DNA from: G963668655 sp963668655
Lineage (GTDB): Bacteria; Myxococcota_A; SURF-8
DNA: 64,000 nt
Assembly (NCBI GenBank): GCA_963668655.2
Contig: CAXXPQ010000001.1
Span: 558,001-622,000, forward strand
Reading direction: 5' to 3'
This document shows, piece by piece, positions 1 through 8,967 of the stretch; the stretch's first letter is position 1, and each line of letters opens with the position of its first letter. The translations under genes and the position numbers were made by a program. The notes beneath the pieces are model-generated. The model was not told the DNA's origin. It was given only the letters and a program-made list of their open reading frames with translations, and searched no databases.

Positions 1-678
1 GCGGATTCCGGATCCGCCCACTTTTACGGCCACCGGCTCGACGGCCTCGCCGAGCACTATCCCGCCGGTCCCCGGGGGACCGCCCAGCCCCTTATGTCCC
101 GTGAAAATCCACAGCGAATTCGGCATCCCGGAAAGATCCAGGTCGATGTGTCCGGCGGACTGGGCGGCGTCGATGAGCAACGGCGCGCCGTGCTTCTCGC
201 AGAGGGCGTAACATTCCTCCACCGGCTGAACCGCCCCCGTGACGTTGCCCGCGTGGGTCAGGCAGACCAGGGCCGCGTCGTCTTCCAGGGCGGTCCGAAG
301 ATCCTCCGGATCCAGGCGGCCCTTTTCGTCCACCGGCAGCACCGTGACCCGGGTTCGGTGGCGATCCGCCAGCCGCCATAGGGGACGGAGCAGGCTGTTG
401 TGCTCCGCCATGGTGACGATCACGCGTTTTCCCGCCAGTTCCAGACCGCCGATGGCCAGGTTCAGGCTTTCGGTGGCGCCGCTGGTAAAGATCACCCGGG
501 CGGGATCGCTCGCGCCCGTCATCCGGGCCAGCCGTTTGCGGCACGAGGCGAAGGCGTCCACGCCGTCGCCGCTTCCGCGATAGGCTTCCACCGGCGGAGC
601 CTCCATGGACCGCGCCATCGCCTCGGTCACCCGGGGGGCCTTGGGCCAACTCGTCGCTGCGTGATTCAGGTAAATCAT
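1..678 (-). CDS. Class V aminotransferase, cysteine-desulfurase-like (partial)
   Basis: Pyridoxal-phosphate enzyme of aminotransferase class V, closest in layout to the cysteine-desulfurase-like group whose members begin with an IYLxxAATSWPKP-type segment. Visible landmarks are IYLNHAATSWPKA (residues 2-14), AEHNS (the His expected to stack on the cofactor ring), LIDAAQSAG (the Asp expected to bind the pyridine nitrogen) and GHKGLGGPPGTG with the presumptive Schiff-base lysine K196. The ATG at 678 gives the family N-terminus exactly, although no strong ribosome binding site precedes it. The 226 codons seen are roughly the first 60% of such a protein; the rest, including any catalytic Cys loop, is off the window, so a desulfurase cannot be told from a related lyase. 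Confidence 0.85.
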   Translation of the reverse strand, partial: MIYLNHAATSWPKAPRVTEAMARSMEAPPVEAYRGSGDGVDAFASCRKRLARMTGASDPARVIFTSGATESLNLAIGGLELAGKRVIVTMAEHNSLLRPLWRLADRHRTRVTVLPVDEKGRLDPEDLRTALEDDAALVCLTHAGNVTGAVQPVEECYALCEKHGAPLLIDAAQSAGHIDLDLSGMPNSLWIFTGHKGLGGPPGTGGIVLGEAVEPVAVKVGGSGIR

Positions 679-775
679 CGTCTTATAAAGAAACCCGACG
701 TCATGAGGGACGCTCCCGGAAAACGACCGGCGTCTTCCGGGAACATCACGAAACCCTTTGAAATATCACAGGATT

Positions 776-1357
776 CTACTTTTTGGTGACCACGAACTCG
801 CCGTACTTGTCGCCGCATTCCAGACCCTGAGTCTGCTCGCAATCAAAGGTGTTCATGCCCTCGGGGTACGGAGCCGAGTAGGCCAGTTCCATGAAGGCCT
901 TCGACACGCCGCGAATCATGAAGGCGCGCTTCTCGCCGGGCGCGCCGTCCGATTCGTAGTAGTCCATGGCGCGGATCACCATGCGTTCGCCTTCCTTGAT
1001 CTGCACGATGCCGGACTTCGCCCAGCCCCAGGCGGTGAAGACGGCGTAGGCGCCGCGCAGGACGTCCTTGGCGCCTTCGGTGACCATGGGAGTGACGGCC
1101 GACTTGAATTCGTCGGAATTGATGATGCCGTAGCCGGTATGATAGCCGCATTCATAGGCCGCGTTGACCAGGGCCGCCTCGACTTCCTCTTTTTTATCGG
1201 CGGGAGCGGCCGCCATCATGCGTTCGGCTACGTTGTTCCAGAACTGGGCGGGAAGCTGATTGACGAGGACATTGTAGCCGGGAATCAGGCCTTCCTCGTT
1301 TCCGGTGATGTTGAGTTCCGCAAGCTGTTTCACGACCACGTCGCGTTGCACTGTCAT
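776..1357 (-). CDS. V4R-like small-molecule-binding protein A
   Basis: Soluble protein of 193 residues starting at ATG 1357 behind AGGAG; a longer upstream extension is rejected because this ribosome site is well placed. I recognise it only tentatively. The helical ECGYHTGYG segment, the 'AVFTAWGWAKSGIVQI' strand region and the C-terminal CEQTQGLECGDKYGEFVV resemble the V4R (4-vinyl reductase/hydrocarbon-binding) fold, whose members end in a Cys-containing CxxxGxxYCxF-type strand. It is the last gene of a three-gene minus-strand unit with a second V4R-like gene and a Roadblock/LC7 gene, with gaps of 23 and 124 bp. The context suggests a sensory or scaffold module. No catalytic residues can be named. 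Confidence 0.55.
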   Translation of the reverse strand: MTVQRDVVVKQLAELNITGNEEGLIPGYNVLVNQLPAQFWNNVAERMMAAAPADKKEEVEAALVNAAYECGYHTGYGIINSDEFKSAVTPMVTEGAKDVLRGAYAVFTAWGWAKSGIVQIKEGERMVIRAMDYYESDGAPGEKRAFMIRGVSKAFMELAYSAPYPEGMNTFDCEQTQGLECGDKYGEFVVTKK

Positions 1358-1380
1358 GATACTCTCCTGTTTCCGAGGGG

Positions 1381-1896
1381 TTACTTCAAGGTGACGGCAA
1401 AGCGGCTTTGCGGATCGCCCTTGGCCAGGCTGGCGTTTTCCACCACGTCGTACGACCGGGCGGGCTTGTTGAAGGCCGCCGCGAACATCGCCGCGATATA
1501 GCCGCAGGTGAAATGGTTGACGGCATGATCCGTGTTCCCCCATTTCTTCTGCCAGCCGGCGTCTACGTGGCTGCGGGTCAGGGTGACGTCTCCGCCCGGC
1601 TCGGAACCCTGGAACTGCATCAGTCCCAGCCCCATGACCGGATAGAATTCGGCGCCGACCTGCAAACGGGCCACGGGGTCGCTCACGCCATTTTCGGCAC
1701 AGTATTTGTCGAACAGGGGACGAACGGCGTCCTCGGCGGATTCGATAAGAATTCTTACGCCGCCGATCGATTCGTAATCCTCCGCCATTTTCGTGGTGAG
1801 GCTCATGTAATGGTGACAGTGCAGAACGGACATGACACCGTTCATATAATGACGATAGGTGTTTCCGTCGAATGTGAATTTCGGATTCAATGCCAT
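1381..1896 (-). CDS. V4R-like small-molecule-binding protein B
   Basis: Protein of 171 residues, ATG at 1896 preceded by AAAGGAG at good spacing. It resembles its downstream neighbour in size and arrangement: an N-terminal alpha/beta part with a His-rich HCHHYMSL stretch (about residues 21-28), a central QVGAEFYPVMGLGLMQF segment, and a C-terminal NHFTCGYIAAMFAAAF helix followed by a YDVVENASLAKGDPQSRF strand, which parallels the V4R ending but lacks its cysteines. The His cluster could hold a metal or heme; this is inference. It lies between the Roadblock gene and the other V4R-like gene, and all three are probably co-transcribed. No signal peptide or membrane segment is seen. The family call is tentative. 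Confidence 0.5.
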   Translation of the reverse strand: MALNPKFTFDGNTYRHYMNGVMSVLHCHHYMSLTTKMAEDYESIGGVRILIESAEDAVRPLFDKYCAENGVSDPVARLQVGAEFYPVMGLGLMQFQGSEPGGDVTLTRSHVDAGWQKKWGNTDHAVNHFTCGYIAAMFAAAFNKPARSYDVVENASLAKGDPQSRFAVTLK

Positions 1897-2020
1897 CTCG
1901 GCTACTCCTTTTTTAAATGCACAATCTGATGGCCGTCGGATACGCAGGGACGTTCTCCGCATGGAACGGCGAACGCCCGGGCATGCCGACGTCACGAAAG
2001 ATCCGAAACCGAAGATCGGA

Positions 2021-2383
2021 TCAATAGAATTGAGCCAGTTCCGGCAACAGACCTTTCACTTTGTGGCGGATGACGCCCAGGGTCTTGGAGTCCGGGCAGA
2101 TCACGGCGGCGATGGCGTCGGCCACCGGCATGCAGATCAGCATCGCGGAGGCATATTCGATGGTAATGGTCTGGGAAGGCAGAACGTTCAGTTCATCGCC
2201 CATACTCTCGACACCGCCGTAGACCAGGGCGACCGAGGCGCTCAGGGCATCTTGGTTGATTTGTCCAATGTTTCCGGCAACATCCAGAAGGAAGCCATCG
2301 CGGCCGATAATGCCGATGGCCTGGATGCCGGGGATCTCTAGGAAGCTTTGCAGAACTTGTGCGGATGTTTTCATCGGGTTCAT
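2021..2383 (-). CDS. Roadblock/LC7 domain protein
   Basis: Small single-domain protein of 120 residues with the Roadblock/LC7 pattern: an opening helix (VLQSFLEIPGIQAIGIIGRDGFLLD), a strand-turn, SASVALVYGGVESMGDEL helix, ITIEYASAMLICMPV strands and a closing helix. Such proteins dimerise and, in bacteria, commonly act with small GTPases of the MglA type or regulate NTPases. No GTPase gene is adjacent here; instead two V4R-like genes follow on the same strand. The start is taken as the ATG at 2383 because AGGA lies 9 nt upstream; the ATG three codons later is a possible alternative. It is probably the first gene of the three-gene unit. Confidence 0.75.
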   Translation of the reverse strand: MNPMKTSAQVLQSFLEIPGIQAIGIIGRDGFLLDVAGNIGQINQDALSASVALVYGGVESMGDELNVLPSQTITIEYASAMLICMPVADAIAAVICPDSKTLGVIRHKVKGLLPELAQFY

Positions 2384-3084
2384 GGAATGGTCCTCATCTG
2401 GTTAATGGGTTGAAAGGGAGAGCTTGAAGCTCGACACTTCGAATGTAACTATTGAAGGGAGAAACAAAAAACGAGGTTTGGTGAACCGATTTGGAAAAGG
2501 AATAACTCGGAAGGAATGGGTACCGCCCGGGATACTGCTTATGTTGGGGATTGAATACTGCAAGAAGATCCCCTGTGTAACTTATGCTTGTTTGTCACTC
2601 GGTTGTATCTCTTTGTCGGACAAGCACACAGCTTTCCAGAACTTGTGCCCGGTCTATCAACAATTTCTTCGAGACGATTCGGTTTCCTAATAAACCATGG
2701 TGCGAAATCGAACACCATCCGCTATTTACCGGGAAAAGTAGGTAACCACTATTTTACTGCAATGTCAAACTTTTTGTTGCGAAATATCCGCCATCAAGAA
2801 TTAATTTCCACAGGAAAGCGGCCCTCTCTCTGCTGAAATCTGGCAAATGAAGTCTGTTTTTTGCTTATTTGCCAAATTTCCAAGCACCATTGAATATTCG
2901 AAATTCCACCTCCGGAGAAAACTTCCGTCGATTTACGACCGAAGAGACCGAATGCAAACCGATTATTCCCAGAAGCCGCACATTTTTTTGCGATTGCCTG
3001 AAACGATCATTATCAAGGGTATGGAGTTTCTTTCGTGGATACAGTGATTCGCGATTTCAAACTTCCGGAAAATGTCGAAAAGCG
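2384..3084. other. AT-rich intergenic region without a supported gene
   Basis: About 700 bases, clearly richer in A+T than the flanks, between the Roadblock gene and the PilZ gene, both on the minus strand. It should hold the Roadblock promoter, but I could not identify one securely. A perfect 13-bp palindrome GAGCTTGAAGCTC sits at 2420-2432, just upstream of the Roadblock gene, and could be an operator. Open frames here are short, lack ribosome sites and resemble no family. Confidence 0.6.
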
Positions 3085-4098
3085 CTAATCCCGCATCTTC
3101 AGGACGAGGTTCACCAGTTTCTGGGATCGAGGGCAAACCGTGCCGTCCAGTTCCTCGGCAACAGCCACCAGACGAGCCAGTGTGGGAATGGAAAGTGTTT
3201 CCTCGGTGGGATCCGTCTGGAGAGTAGCCGGAGCCGGAGAGGCCGGCGGATCCGGAGAGATTTCGTTCGTTTTCGCCGGTTTGGAAGACGCCCAGCGGTA
3301 AACCGACGATGGGGTCGAACCGGTGGGGGGCTGGTGTTTTTTCTGGTTCAGATCCACGACCTGTTCGTCCAGATCCTCGTCTTCCAGATCCAGAAAGATT
3401 TCCGGATCGGGCGGCGGCGCGGCGAAATCCTTCGGCATTTCGTCCGTGGTCTTGGGAGCGTTCAATGCCGCGTCCAGAAGACGATTCAGGCTGTTTTCCG
3501 CGGGATTGATGATCTGTAGTCCCAGCGCCCAGCGTTCCAGTTCCCGCTTCGGCCGGGTGCAGTGAAGCACCAGGCCGTCGAAGGAAACCTGGGTTTTGGC
3601 GGGCAGCAGCTGAATGGAAAAACGGACGAACGTCCCCCGGGGAAGCTTTTTCTCGCAGGCGACGCGCACGCCGCTTCCGGATACATCCAGGGTCCGGCTG
3701 GTTCCCGGCACGTTGGGAAAGTCGAAACGCACCGGAAGGATGGCGCAAATGCGCTTTTCCTTGCGTTCTCGGACCTTCTGGCCGATGAATTCGTGCAGAT
3801 AGATCAGGTCCGAATCGGAGACATCGACGAAGGAGAAGTTCAGCGTAAAGATGTTCCGGCCGGCCGAAGTGCCGGGCGCGCAGGATTTGATACTGATCTG
3901 CGCTCGGAATTCCTGGGGTTGAACCAGGATGGCGGCCAGGTGGAGTTTGCTGCCGGTCTGGAAACGGTAGGCGCTTTGAATGACGCCGCCCTCGGAAGTC
4001 AGTTCGACGATATACAGGATTTTATCCGGCCGTTCGTGTCCGGCTTGGGCGACGATGCGCCCCCGGACCACCCGGCGCGGGCTGACTGGCTCCGGCAT
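3085..4098 (-). CDS. PilZ domain protein
   Basis: Cytoplasmic protein of 337 residues, start chosen at ATG 4098 because GGAGGAG sits just upstream; an in-frame ATG 24 codons further up lacks such a site. A YcgR-like N-terminal part (residues about 10-105) is followed by a PilZ barrel: the RERKEKR arginine cluster (about residue 110) and the DVSGSGVRV strand (D-x-S-x-x-G) are the motifs that bind cyclic di-GMP in this family. After about residue 210 comes a long acidic, proline-rich linker (DLEDEDLDEQ) and a short C-terminal helical segment. The likely role is an effector of the cyclic di-GMP pathway. It stands alone on the minus strand, with 172 bp to the next upstream gene. Confidence 0.8.
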   Translation of the reverse strand: MPEPVSPRRVVRGRIVAQAGHERPDKILYIVELTSEGGVIQSAYRFQTGSKLHLAAILVQPQEFRAQISIKSCAPGTSAGRNIFTLNFSFVDVSDSDLIYLHEFIGQKVRERKEKRICAILPVRFDFPNVPGTSRTLDVSGSGVRVACEKKLPRGTFVRFSIQLLPAKTQVSFDGLVLHCTRPKRELERWALGLQIINPAENSLNRLLDAALNAPKTTDEMPKDFAAPPPDPEIFLDLEDEDLDEQVVDLNQKKHQPPTGSTPSSVYRWASSKPAKTNEISPDPPASPAPATLQTDPTEETLSIPTLARLVAVAEELDGTVCPRSQKLVNLVLKMRD

Positions 4099-4270
4099 TT
4101 TTCTCCTCCATCCACCGAAGGGCTCCGCAAGCGACCAGCTCCGAGCCCCGGGAATTGAAAATTCCTGCATTGATGAAACGCTATCACGGCCCGAGGACTT
4201 TCGTCAATGGAAAGAAAAAGCGATGGTGTTTTCTCTGGAATTCCATCCGGGAAGGGGGAACGGGTTCGTC

Positions 4271-5056
4271 CTAGGAGCCGTTTCTCCGCGTATCCAGGGC
4301 GGGAATGGGGCGGTCCTGGCGGGCCACGAAAAGCGGTATGGCGGATCCGTGCTTTTCCAGCACCCGCGCCGCCTGCGCCAGCGCCAGTTCGGGGCGGTTG
4401 TTCTCTTCTGAAAGATGGCCCAGGACCACGCCTTTCAGTCCGGGATGCCACAGCCGGTCCAGAAGCTCGGCGCTCTGCGTGTTGGACAGGTGTCCCGCAT
4501 GAGAACGGATGCGCCGCTTCAGGTAGTCCGGATAAGGGCCCGTCTCCAGCATGGTTTCGTCGTGGTTGGACTCCAGCACGAGCAAGTCGGATCCAAGCAG
4601 CGCCCGAACCACGGGTTCCGGAGCGTGCCCCAGGTCGGTGACCAGCCCGGCCCGGCCCTCGGGCGATTGAAAGCGATAGGCCACCGGATCGGCGGCGTCG
4701 TGGGGAACGCGGAAGGGCAGAATTTCCAGGTCGCCGATGCAAAACGGCCGTTCGGGCCGGAATTCGTTCACCAGAAACCAGTCGGTTTCCCGCACGGAAA
4801 CCCGTTTCCAGGCACGGGCGCCGATCCACACCGGCAGTTTGTATCGGCGGCTCGTGACGGAAACGCCCCGGATGTGATCGGAGTGTTCGTGGGTGACGAG
4901 AATGGCGTCCAGACTTTCCGGATCCACGCCCACCGCCTGCAAACGGCGGGTGGCTTCCTTGCAGGACAGTCCTACATCGACGAGAATGCGGACGCCCGCG
5001 GTTTCCAGAAAGGTCAGGTTGCCTTTGGAGCCGGAGGAAAGAACATGCATGCGCAT
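4271..5056 (-). CDS. MBL-fold hydrolase, WalJ/YycJ-like
   Basis: Metallo-beta-lactamase-fold protein of 261 residues, the normal size for the YycJ/WalJ group of predicted metal-dependent exonucleases. The group opens with a MxxxxLSSGSxGN strand, seen here as MHVLSSGSKGN, and carries the metal motif THEHSDH (residues 55-61), a later ESNHD and, near the end, VVLGHLSEENN, a further metal-ligand region. It is cytoplasmic, with no signal peptide. The start is the ATG at 5056; the ATG two codons later is equally possible. The upstream neighbour (5141-5686) is on the same strand with 84 bp between. In Firmicutes the family is linked to cell-wall control and DNA repair, but nothing here shows which role applies. 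Confidence 0.8.
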   Translation of the reverse strand: MRMHVLSSGSKGNLTFLETAGVRILVDVGLSCKEATRRLQAVGVDPESLDAILVTHEHSDHIRGVSVTSRRYKLPVWIGARAWKRVSVRETDWFLVNEFRPERPFCIGDLEILPFRVPHDAADPVAYRFQSPEGRAGLVTDLGHAPEPVVRALLGSDLLVLESNHDETMLETGPYPDYLKRRIRSHAGHLSNTQSAELLDRLWHPGLKGVVLGHLSEENNRPELALAQAARVLEKHGSAIPLFVARQDRPIPALDTRRNGS

Positions 5057-5140
5057 GAGGACGCCGCCCTTTCAGAGAGTTCGATGTTGCCGTGCCGATA
5101 CCGCGTCGTTTCCGGCGGCCATGCGAATCCGAGACCGATT

Positions 5141-5686
5141 TCAGGAACCGTCCGCCGATTCGATATACGCCGTAAGGTTCTGAAAATACGAGTTCATTTC
5201 CTCCCGACCGCTTTTCCATAGCTCGTAGAGACGGGAGAAATCCCGGGAATAGTCGGATTCCAGTTTGGCGATGCGTCCGTAGGCGGCCGCCAGTTCCTTG
5301 CGATAGAGACCGGATTCACCCCTGGCGGGTTCGAAGCCGTAACGACGGCCGAACTCCGCAAAATCCTTTCTCCAGTCCGTCTGCCAGCGTTCCCATTTTT
5401 GGAGCGACGTGGCGGGAGTCAGGCGATAGCGGGTGACGAAGCGCTTGGCGTTGAAAACCAGTTCGCGATGAAAAAGCTCCAGTCCGCGAACACATTGCAA
5501 CGCCTCGTCTTTGTTGACGATTTCGACGAACTCGGCCTTCGGGATGGCGCGGCCGATCTTGTGTTCCCAGAAAATCCGGTATCCCACGGACAGGCCCAAA
5601 CTGACCACGATCCAGCCCAAGGTCAGGGCGATAACCGAATAAACGGCGATTCGGGCATAGGGATGTCTGGGCGGTTCGGTTTTCAA
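5141..5686 (-). CDS. Membrane-anchored protein of unknown function, TTG start
   Basis: Protein of 181 residues that I do not recognise. Residues 12-33 (ARIAVYSVIALTLGWIVVSL) form one transmembrane segment with the positive residues before it, so the C-terminal ~145 residues should lie in the periplasm. That part is highly charged and almost wholly helical, with heptad-like Leu/Trp/Tyr spacing, suggesting a coiled coil. The start codon is TTG, supported by GGGAG 6 nt upstream and by the fact that the membrane segment begins right after it; no ATG is available before that segment. The gene is followed on the same strand by the MBL-fold gene. Confidence 0.6.
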   Translation of the reverse strand: MKTEPPRHPYARIAVYSVIALTLGWIVVSLGLSVGYRIFWEHKIGRAIPKAEFVEIVNKDEALQCVRGLELFHRELVFNAKRFVTRYRLTPATSLQKWERWQTDWRKDFAEFGRRYGFEPARGESGLYRKELAAAYGRIAKLESDYSRDFSRLYELWKSGREEMNSYFQNLTAYIESADGS

Positions 5687-5810
5687 ACGCTGCTCCCGGA
5701 AAGAAAGACGGAACGGCGGAAAGGCTAACAGGCTCCGCCATCGAAGTCAAGCGGGCGATGCGGGAACCCGTTTCCCATGCCGAAAAACGCCGCCGCAATC
5801 GCACGAACGA

Positions 5811-5836
5811 AAAACCCCCGGCCGAAACCGGGGGGA
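5811..5836 (-). terminator. Intrinsic terminator of the vWA lipoprotein gene
   Basis: CCCCCGG (5815-5821) pairs with CCGGGGG (5828-5834) across a six-base loop. Read on the minus strand the GC stem is followed directly by TTTT, the classic rho-independent form. It lies 39 bp past the stop codon of the gene at 5875-8505. Confidence 0.8.
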
Positions 5837-5874
5837 TGTTTCAATGGGAATCGCGCTCTTTGCGAGTTCGAAAC

Positions 5875-8505
5875 CTAGCGATTTTCCGTGTTTTTCGGAT
5901 CGTCGGTGTAGTAACGATAACTGACCACCACGTCGTCGCCGTCGTTTGGCCGGGCGGTTCCATAGAAAACGATGTTTTCGCTGACCATGTCGTACTCGAA
6001 GCCGTTGGTCTGGCTGCGCTGGATGATCTGGCCTTCCACCATGACCTGGATGGTGGCCGAGATGGGATGGTGCGTCAGTTCGTAGACCGAGGCCGTGCCC
6101 GCCGCGGCGCGCAGAATCTCGTTCATGGTGGGCGTCAGATCCGGCGAGCAGATGGAGGCGAAGCTGCCGCCCGTGTGGTAGGCCACTTCGATGTAGGCCT
6201 CTCCCGCCTCGCCGCTGCCGGGCCCGGCGCTGGGATCGCCGCCGCCGCAGCCGCTGGGAATGTCGCCGACGATGGCGAAACAGGTGGCTCCGACGCCGGC
6301 GTAGTAGTTTTTATAACCGTCGATCGTGGCCTGATCGCCGGAATCTTCGTAGTCCTGATCCTCCTCGTCCGAGAGGAACAGCACGATGAGCGAAGCGTCC
6401 GGGCGCAGGCGCTCGTTGGCCGGCAGTTGGCTGTTCATGGCGCGATCGATGGCGGTCTGTCCGGAGAGCAGGCCATATTCCTCGCCGTTTCCGGGCGGGT
6501 TCTGGACGTCGTGTTCGAACTCGCTGGTGTTGGAGGTGAACTTGTACTGTCCCAGCGCGCCGGGATCGCCGTAGACCATCATGGCGCACATCCAGGGGTA
6601 GAGCAGTTGGATAAGAGCCGGGCAGACGCCCACCGTTCCGGTGCTGGTGACGGCCACCCGGAAGTCCACGCCGGCGGCGGTCATGATGGTGGCGAACAGG
6701 CTGGCCGCGTCCGCCACCGCCTGCTGGTCCTCGTTCATGGAGCCGGAATCGTCCACCACCCAGAGGAAGTCCACCGGGTGCATGGCGCTGCCCTGGTGAG
6801 CGTCGCAGGACGTGAAGGTGGCGTTTCCGGCCACGCCCAGGGCCGAGCCGTCCGTCACGTCCAGGGCGCGGTAGCGCGCCTGGGGATTGCTGGTGCTGTC
6901 GTAATCCGCCTGGGTCAGAACGGTGAAGACCAGCAGTACGTTGCTGTCCCGCACCACCGTGCTGGTGATGATCTCGAAGTCCGTGGAGGACTGGATGGGA
7001 CCGGCGGGCAGGCCGCTGATCTGGGCCAGGCTGCGCCCGGAAAGCTGGGCCAGGGCGTTGTTGCGCAACGATCCCACCGTCTGGCTGGAGGTGCTGATGG
7101 TGTAATGGCTGGTCATGGAATCGAAGCCGTCGTAACTCTGGAAGATGCGCCCGCGATGGTTCAGGTTTCCGGTGACCACGGCGCTCAACAAATTGTTGTC
7201 GTTGGAGACCTGTCCGGAGGCGTCCGTGGCCGTGGGCGCGCGGGAGAGAATGAAGCCGGCGATGCCGTTGGCCGAATCCTCGAAAGCCGCCGCCACGAGC
7301 TGCGCGCCGCCGGCGGACATGTCCAGAATGCTGTAATCGAAGTCCGGCAAGAGGGCCAGGGTCCAGTCGCCCTCGTACTGGCTGTGCAGCGAGATGGTGG
7401 TGATCTGGTCGTCCTGGCAGATGAGATTCACGCTTTCCTCGTTGTCCGGAGTGCCGTCTCCGTCGCTGTCCACCAGGGTGGGATCGGTTTCGCCCAGTTC
7501 CGGCTCGTAGACGCCGTTGTGGTTGGCGTCCTCCACGCCGTCGGGCAGGGTGTCGTTGTCCGTGTCGCTGTCCAGCGGATCCGAGTTGCCGTCGCCGGCG
7601 GTGTAGCCGCCGGACAGTTCGTTGCCGTCGATCACGTTGTCCGAATCGGTGTCCGGGTTCAGCGGATCGGTTTCGGTGGCGTCCACCACGCCGTTGTGGT
7701 TTGCGTCTTCCTCGCCGTCGATGATTTCATCGTAGTCGGTATCGGGCAGGAGCGGATCGGTCTCGGTGAACTGGCGGACGCCGTCGTGGTTGCGGTCTTC
7801 CTCGCCGTCCAGCAGGCCGTCGTTGTCCGTGTCCGGATCGTACAGATCGGTTTCGCCCGGATCGTGCCGGCCGTTGCCGTCCTTGTCCTCGATGGGGTCG
7901 GGCAGGCCGTCGTTGTCCGAATCGGGGGGCGGCGGCCCTTCCTCTTCCTCTTCCGCGTCGATCTCCGTATCCCCGTCGATGGCGTCCTCGTCGCCGTCCG
8001 GGTTGTCGTCTTCGTCGCCGTCGGGTGTCGTATCGCCGTCCGGATTCGTGTCGCCGTCGGGGGTCGTGTCGCCGTCGGCGTCGGGATCGTGGCACATATT
8101 GTCCAGGCCGCAGAACCAGCCGATGGGACATTCGTCGTGAGCCGCGCAGCCGAAACCGGTGGGCCGACAGTCTCCTCCCTGAGAACAGTAGGTGCCGCCG
8201 GGACAGTCCAGGTCGGATTGGCAGCCGCCGGATGAGGTGTCGCCGTCCTCGAATTCCGGAACGCAGGCGTGCTCCGCGCTACAGACGTATCCGGGGTTGC
8301 AGTGGTTGTCCTCGGTGCATTCCACGGTGATGCACTGGCCCATGCTGTTGCAGGCCAGACCCGGATTGCAATCCTCGTCCGATGTACAGTTTGCACCTTC
8401 TCCGCCGAATTCCGACGTCGCGCAGGCGAAAACCAGCAGAGCCGGAAAAACCAGCAGGGACAGGGAGAAAAGGCACTGCTTCATGCTTTTTCCGAAAACA
8501 GACAT
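5875..8505 (-). CDS. Surface lipoprotein with Cys-rich modules, TSP3 repeats and vWA domain
   Basis: Large exported lipoprotein of 876 residues. A signal peptide ends in a lipobox (LLVFAC, Cys about residue 28). Next come three or four small Cys-rich modules of the CxxDxDCxPGxxC kind (to about residue 140), a linker of repeated DGD units, then a thrombospondin type 3 array with many DxDxDGxxD calcium loops (about 195-355). The second half has a beta-rich part and a von Willebrand A domain whose metal site DDSGSM is intact (about residue 590). These features fit a calcium-stiffened stalk presenting an adhesive vWA head. An alternative ATG lies seven codons in. The closest neighbour is divergent, so it is probably a single-gene transcript ended by the hairpin at 5811-5836. 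Confidence 0.85.
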   Translation of the reverse strand: MSVFGKSMKQCLFSLSLLVFPALLVFACATSEFGGEGANCTSDEDCNPGLACNSMGQCITVECTEDNHCNPGYVCSAEHACVPEFEDGDTSSGGCQSDLDCPGGTYCSQGGDCRPTGFGCAAHDECPIGWFCGLDNMCHDPDADGDTTPDGDTNPDGDTTPDGDEDDNPDGDEDAIDGDTEIDAEEEEEGPPPPDSDNDGLPDPIEDKDGNGRHDPGETDLYDPDTDNDGLLDGEEDRNHDGVRQFTETDPLLPDTDYDEIIDGEEDANHNGVVDATETDPLNPDTDSDNVIDGNELSGGYTAGDGNSDPLDSDTDNDTLPDGVEDANHNGVYEPELGETDPTLVDSDGDGTPDNEESVNLICQDDQITTISLHSQYEGDWTLALLPDFDYSILDMSAGGAQLVAAAFEDSANGIAGFILSRAPTATDASGQVSNDNNLLSAVVTGNLNHRGRIFQSYDGFDSMTSHYTISTSSQTVGSLRNNALAQLSGRSLAQISGLPAGPIQSSTDFEIITSTVVRDSNVLLVFTVLTQADYDSTSNPQARYRALDVTDGSALGVAGNATFTSCDAHQGSAMHPVDFLWVVDDSGSMNEDQQAVADAASLFATIMTAAGVDFRVAVTSTGTVGVCPALIQLLYPWMCAMMVYGDPGALGQYKFTSNTSEFEHDVQNPPGNGEEYGLLSGQTAIDRAMNSQLPANERLRPDASLIVLFLSDEEDQDYEDSGDQATIDGYKNYYAGVGATCFAIVGDIPSGCGGGDPSAGPGSGEAGEAYIEVAYHTGGSFASICSPDLTPTMNEILRAAAGTASVYELTHHPISATIQVMVEGQIIQRSQTNGFEYDMVSENIVFYGTARPNDGDDVVVSYRYYTDDPKNTENR

Positions 8506-8589
8506 GCCATACCTCTATTCCACGAAAGGAAAACGATGGGTTGTTCGATCCCGTGGCGCGAGACCTGGGTACTCCATTCCAATATCTCA

Positions 8590-8618
8590 TTAATAACCCG
8601 AGTAAAAGGAAAATGCAA
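8590..8618 (-). promoter_or_regulatory. Candidate promoter of the vWA lipoprotein gene
   Basis: On the minus strand TTGCAT (8613-8618) and TATTAA (8590-8595) are 17 bp apart, about 85 bp before the start codon. The -35 match is weak, so this is a candidate only. Confidence 0.35.
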
Positions 8619-8865
8619 GCCTTATGATCGGACGTCGGGTGGGATTTCAAAATGGGGCTCCGAACCGGGTCGATTTCAGGGGCCGGCGGAAGCGTTTCGG
8701 TCCGACCAACCGATCCTGCGTCGTCGTCGGGCGGATCCCCCCGTGTCGCGATCGGCGTCTCGAAGTCCGCATGGGGAACGCGCCCGGAATCGGACAGTGC
8801 GGCGATCAGATCGATTCCGGGAGGATGAACATCGTCGCCTCCACGCATCGGAGAACAGGACATCC

Positions 8866-8895
8866 TTGACTTTTTTGTTCTTTTCGGTGTAACGT
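8866..8895 (+). promoter_or_regulatory. Candidate promoter of the DUF1571 gene
   Basis: TTGACT (8866-8871) is followed 18 bp later by TAACGT (8890-8895), about 70 bp before the DUF1571 start codon. The -35 box is good and the -10 box mediocre. The rest of 8506-8967 between the divergent genes holds no supported gene. Confidence 0.4.
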
Positions 8896-8967
8896 GCGAG
8901 TGGTTCAGGTGAAAAAGCGCCGCGAACCCCGAAATCCCATCCGAAAAACATGTGAAAGGAATCGGCC

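Noticed and set aside
2740..2775. TTGACA on the minus strand as a promoter for the Roadblock operon
   Set aside because: No acceptable -10 box at 16-18 bp and more than 350 bp from the start codon.
2424..3047. Short plus-strand open frames in the AT-rich gap
   Set aside because: No ribosome sites, no domain or signal pattern, and mutually overlapping frames; treated as noncoding.
7440..8240. Tandem DNA repeats encoding DGD and TSP3 units as a CRISPR or satellite
   Set aside because: The periodicity is explained by the protein repeats, the copies are degenerate at codon level, and the frame is maintained throughout.
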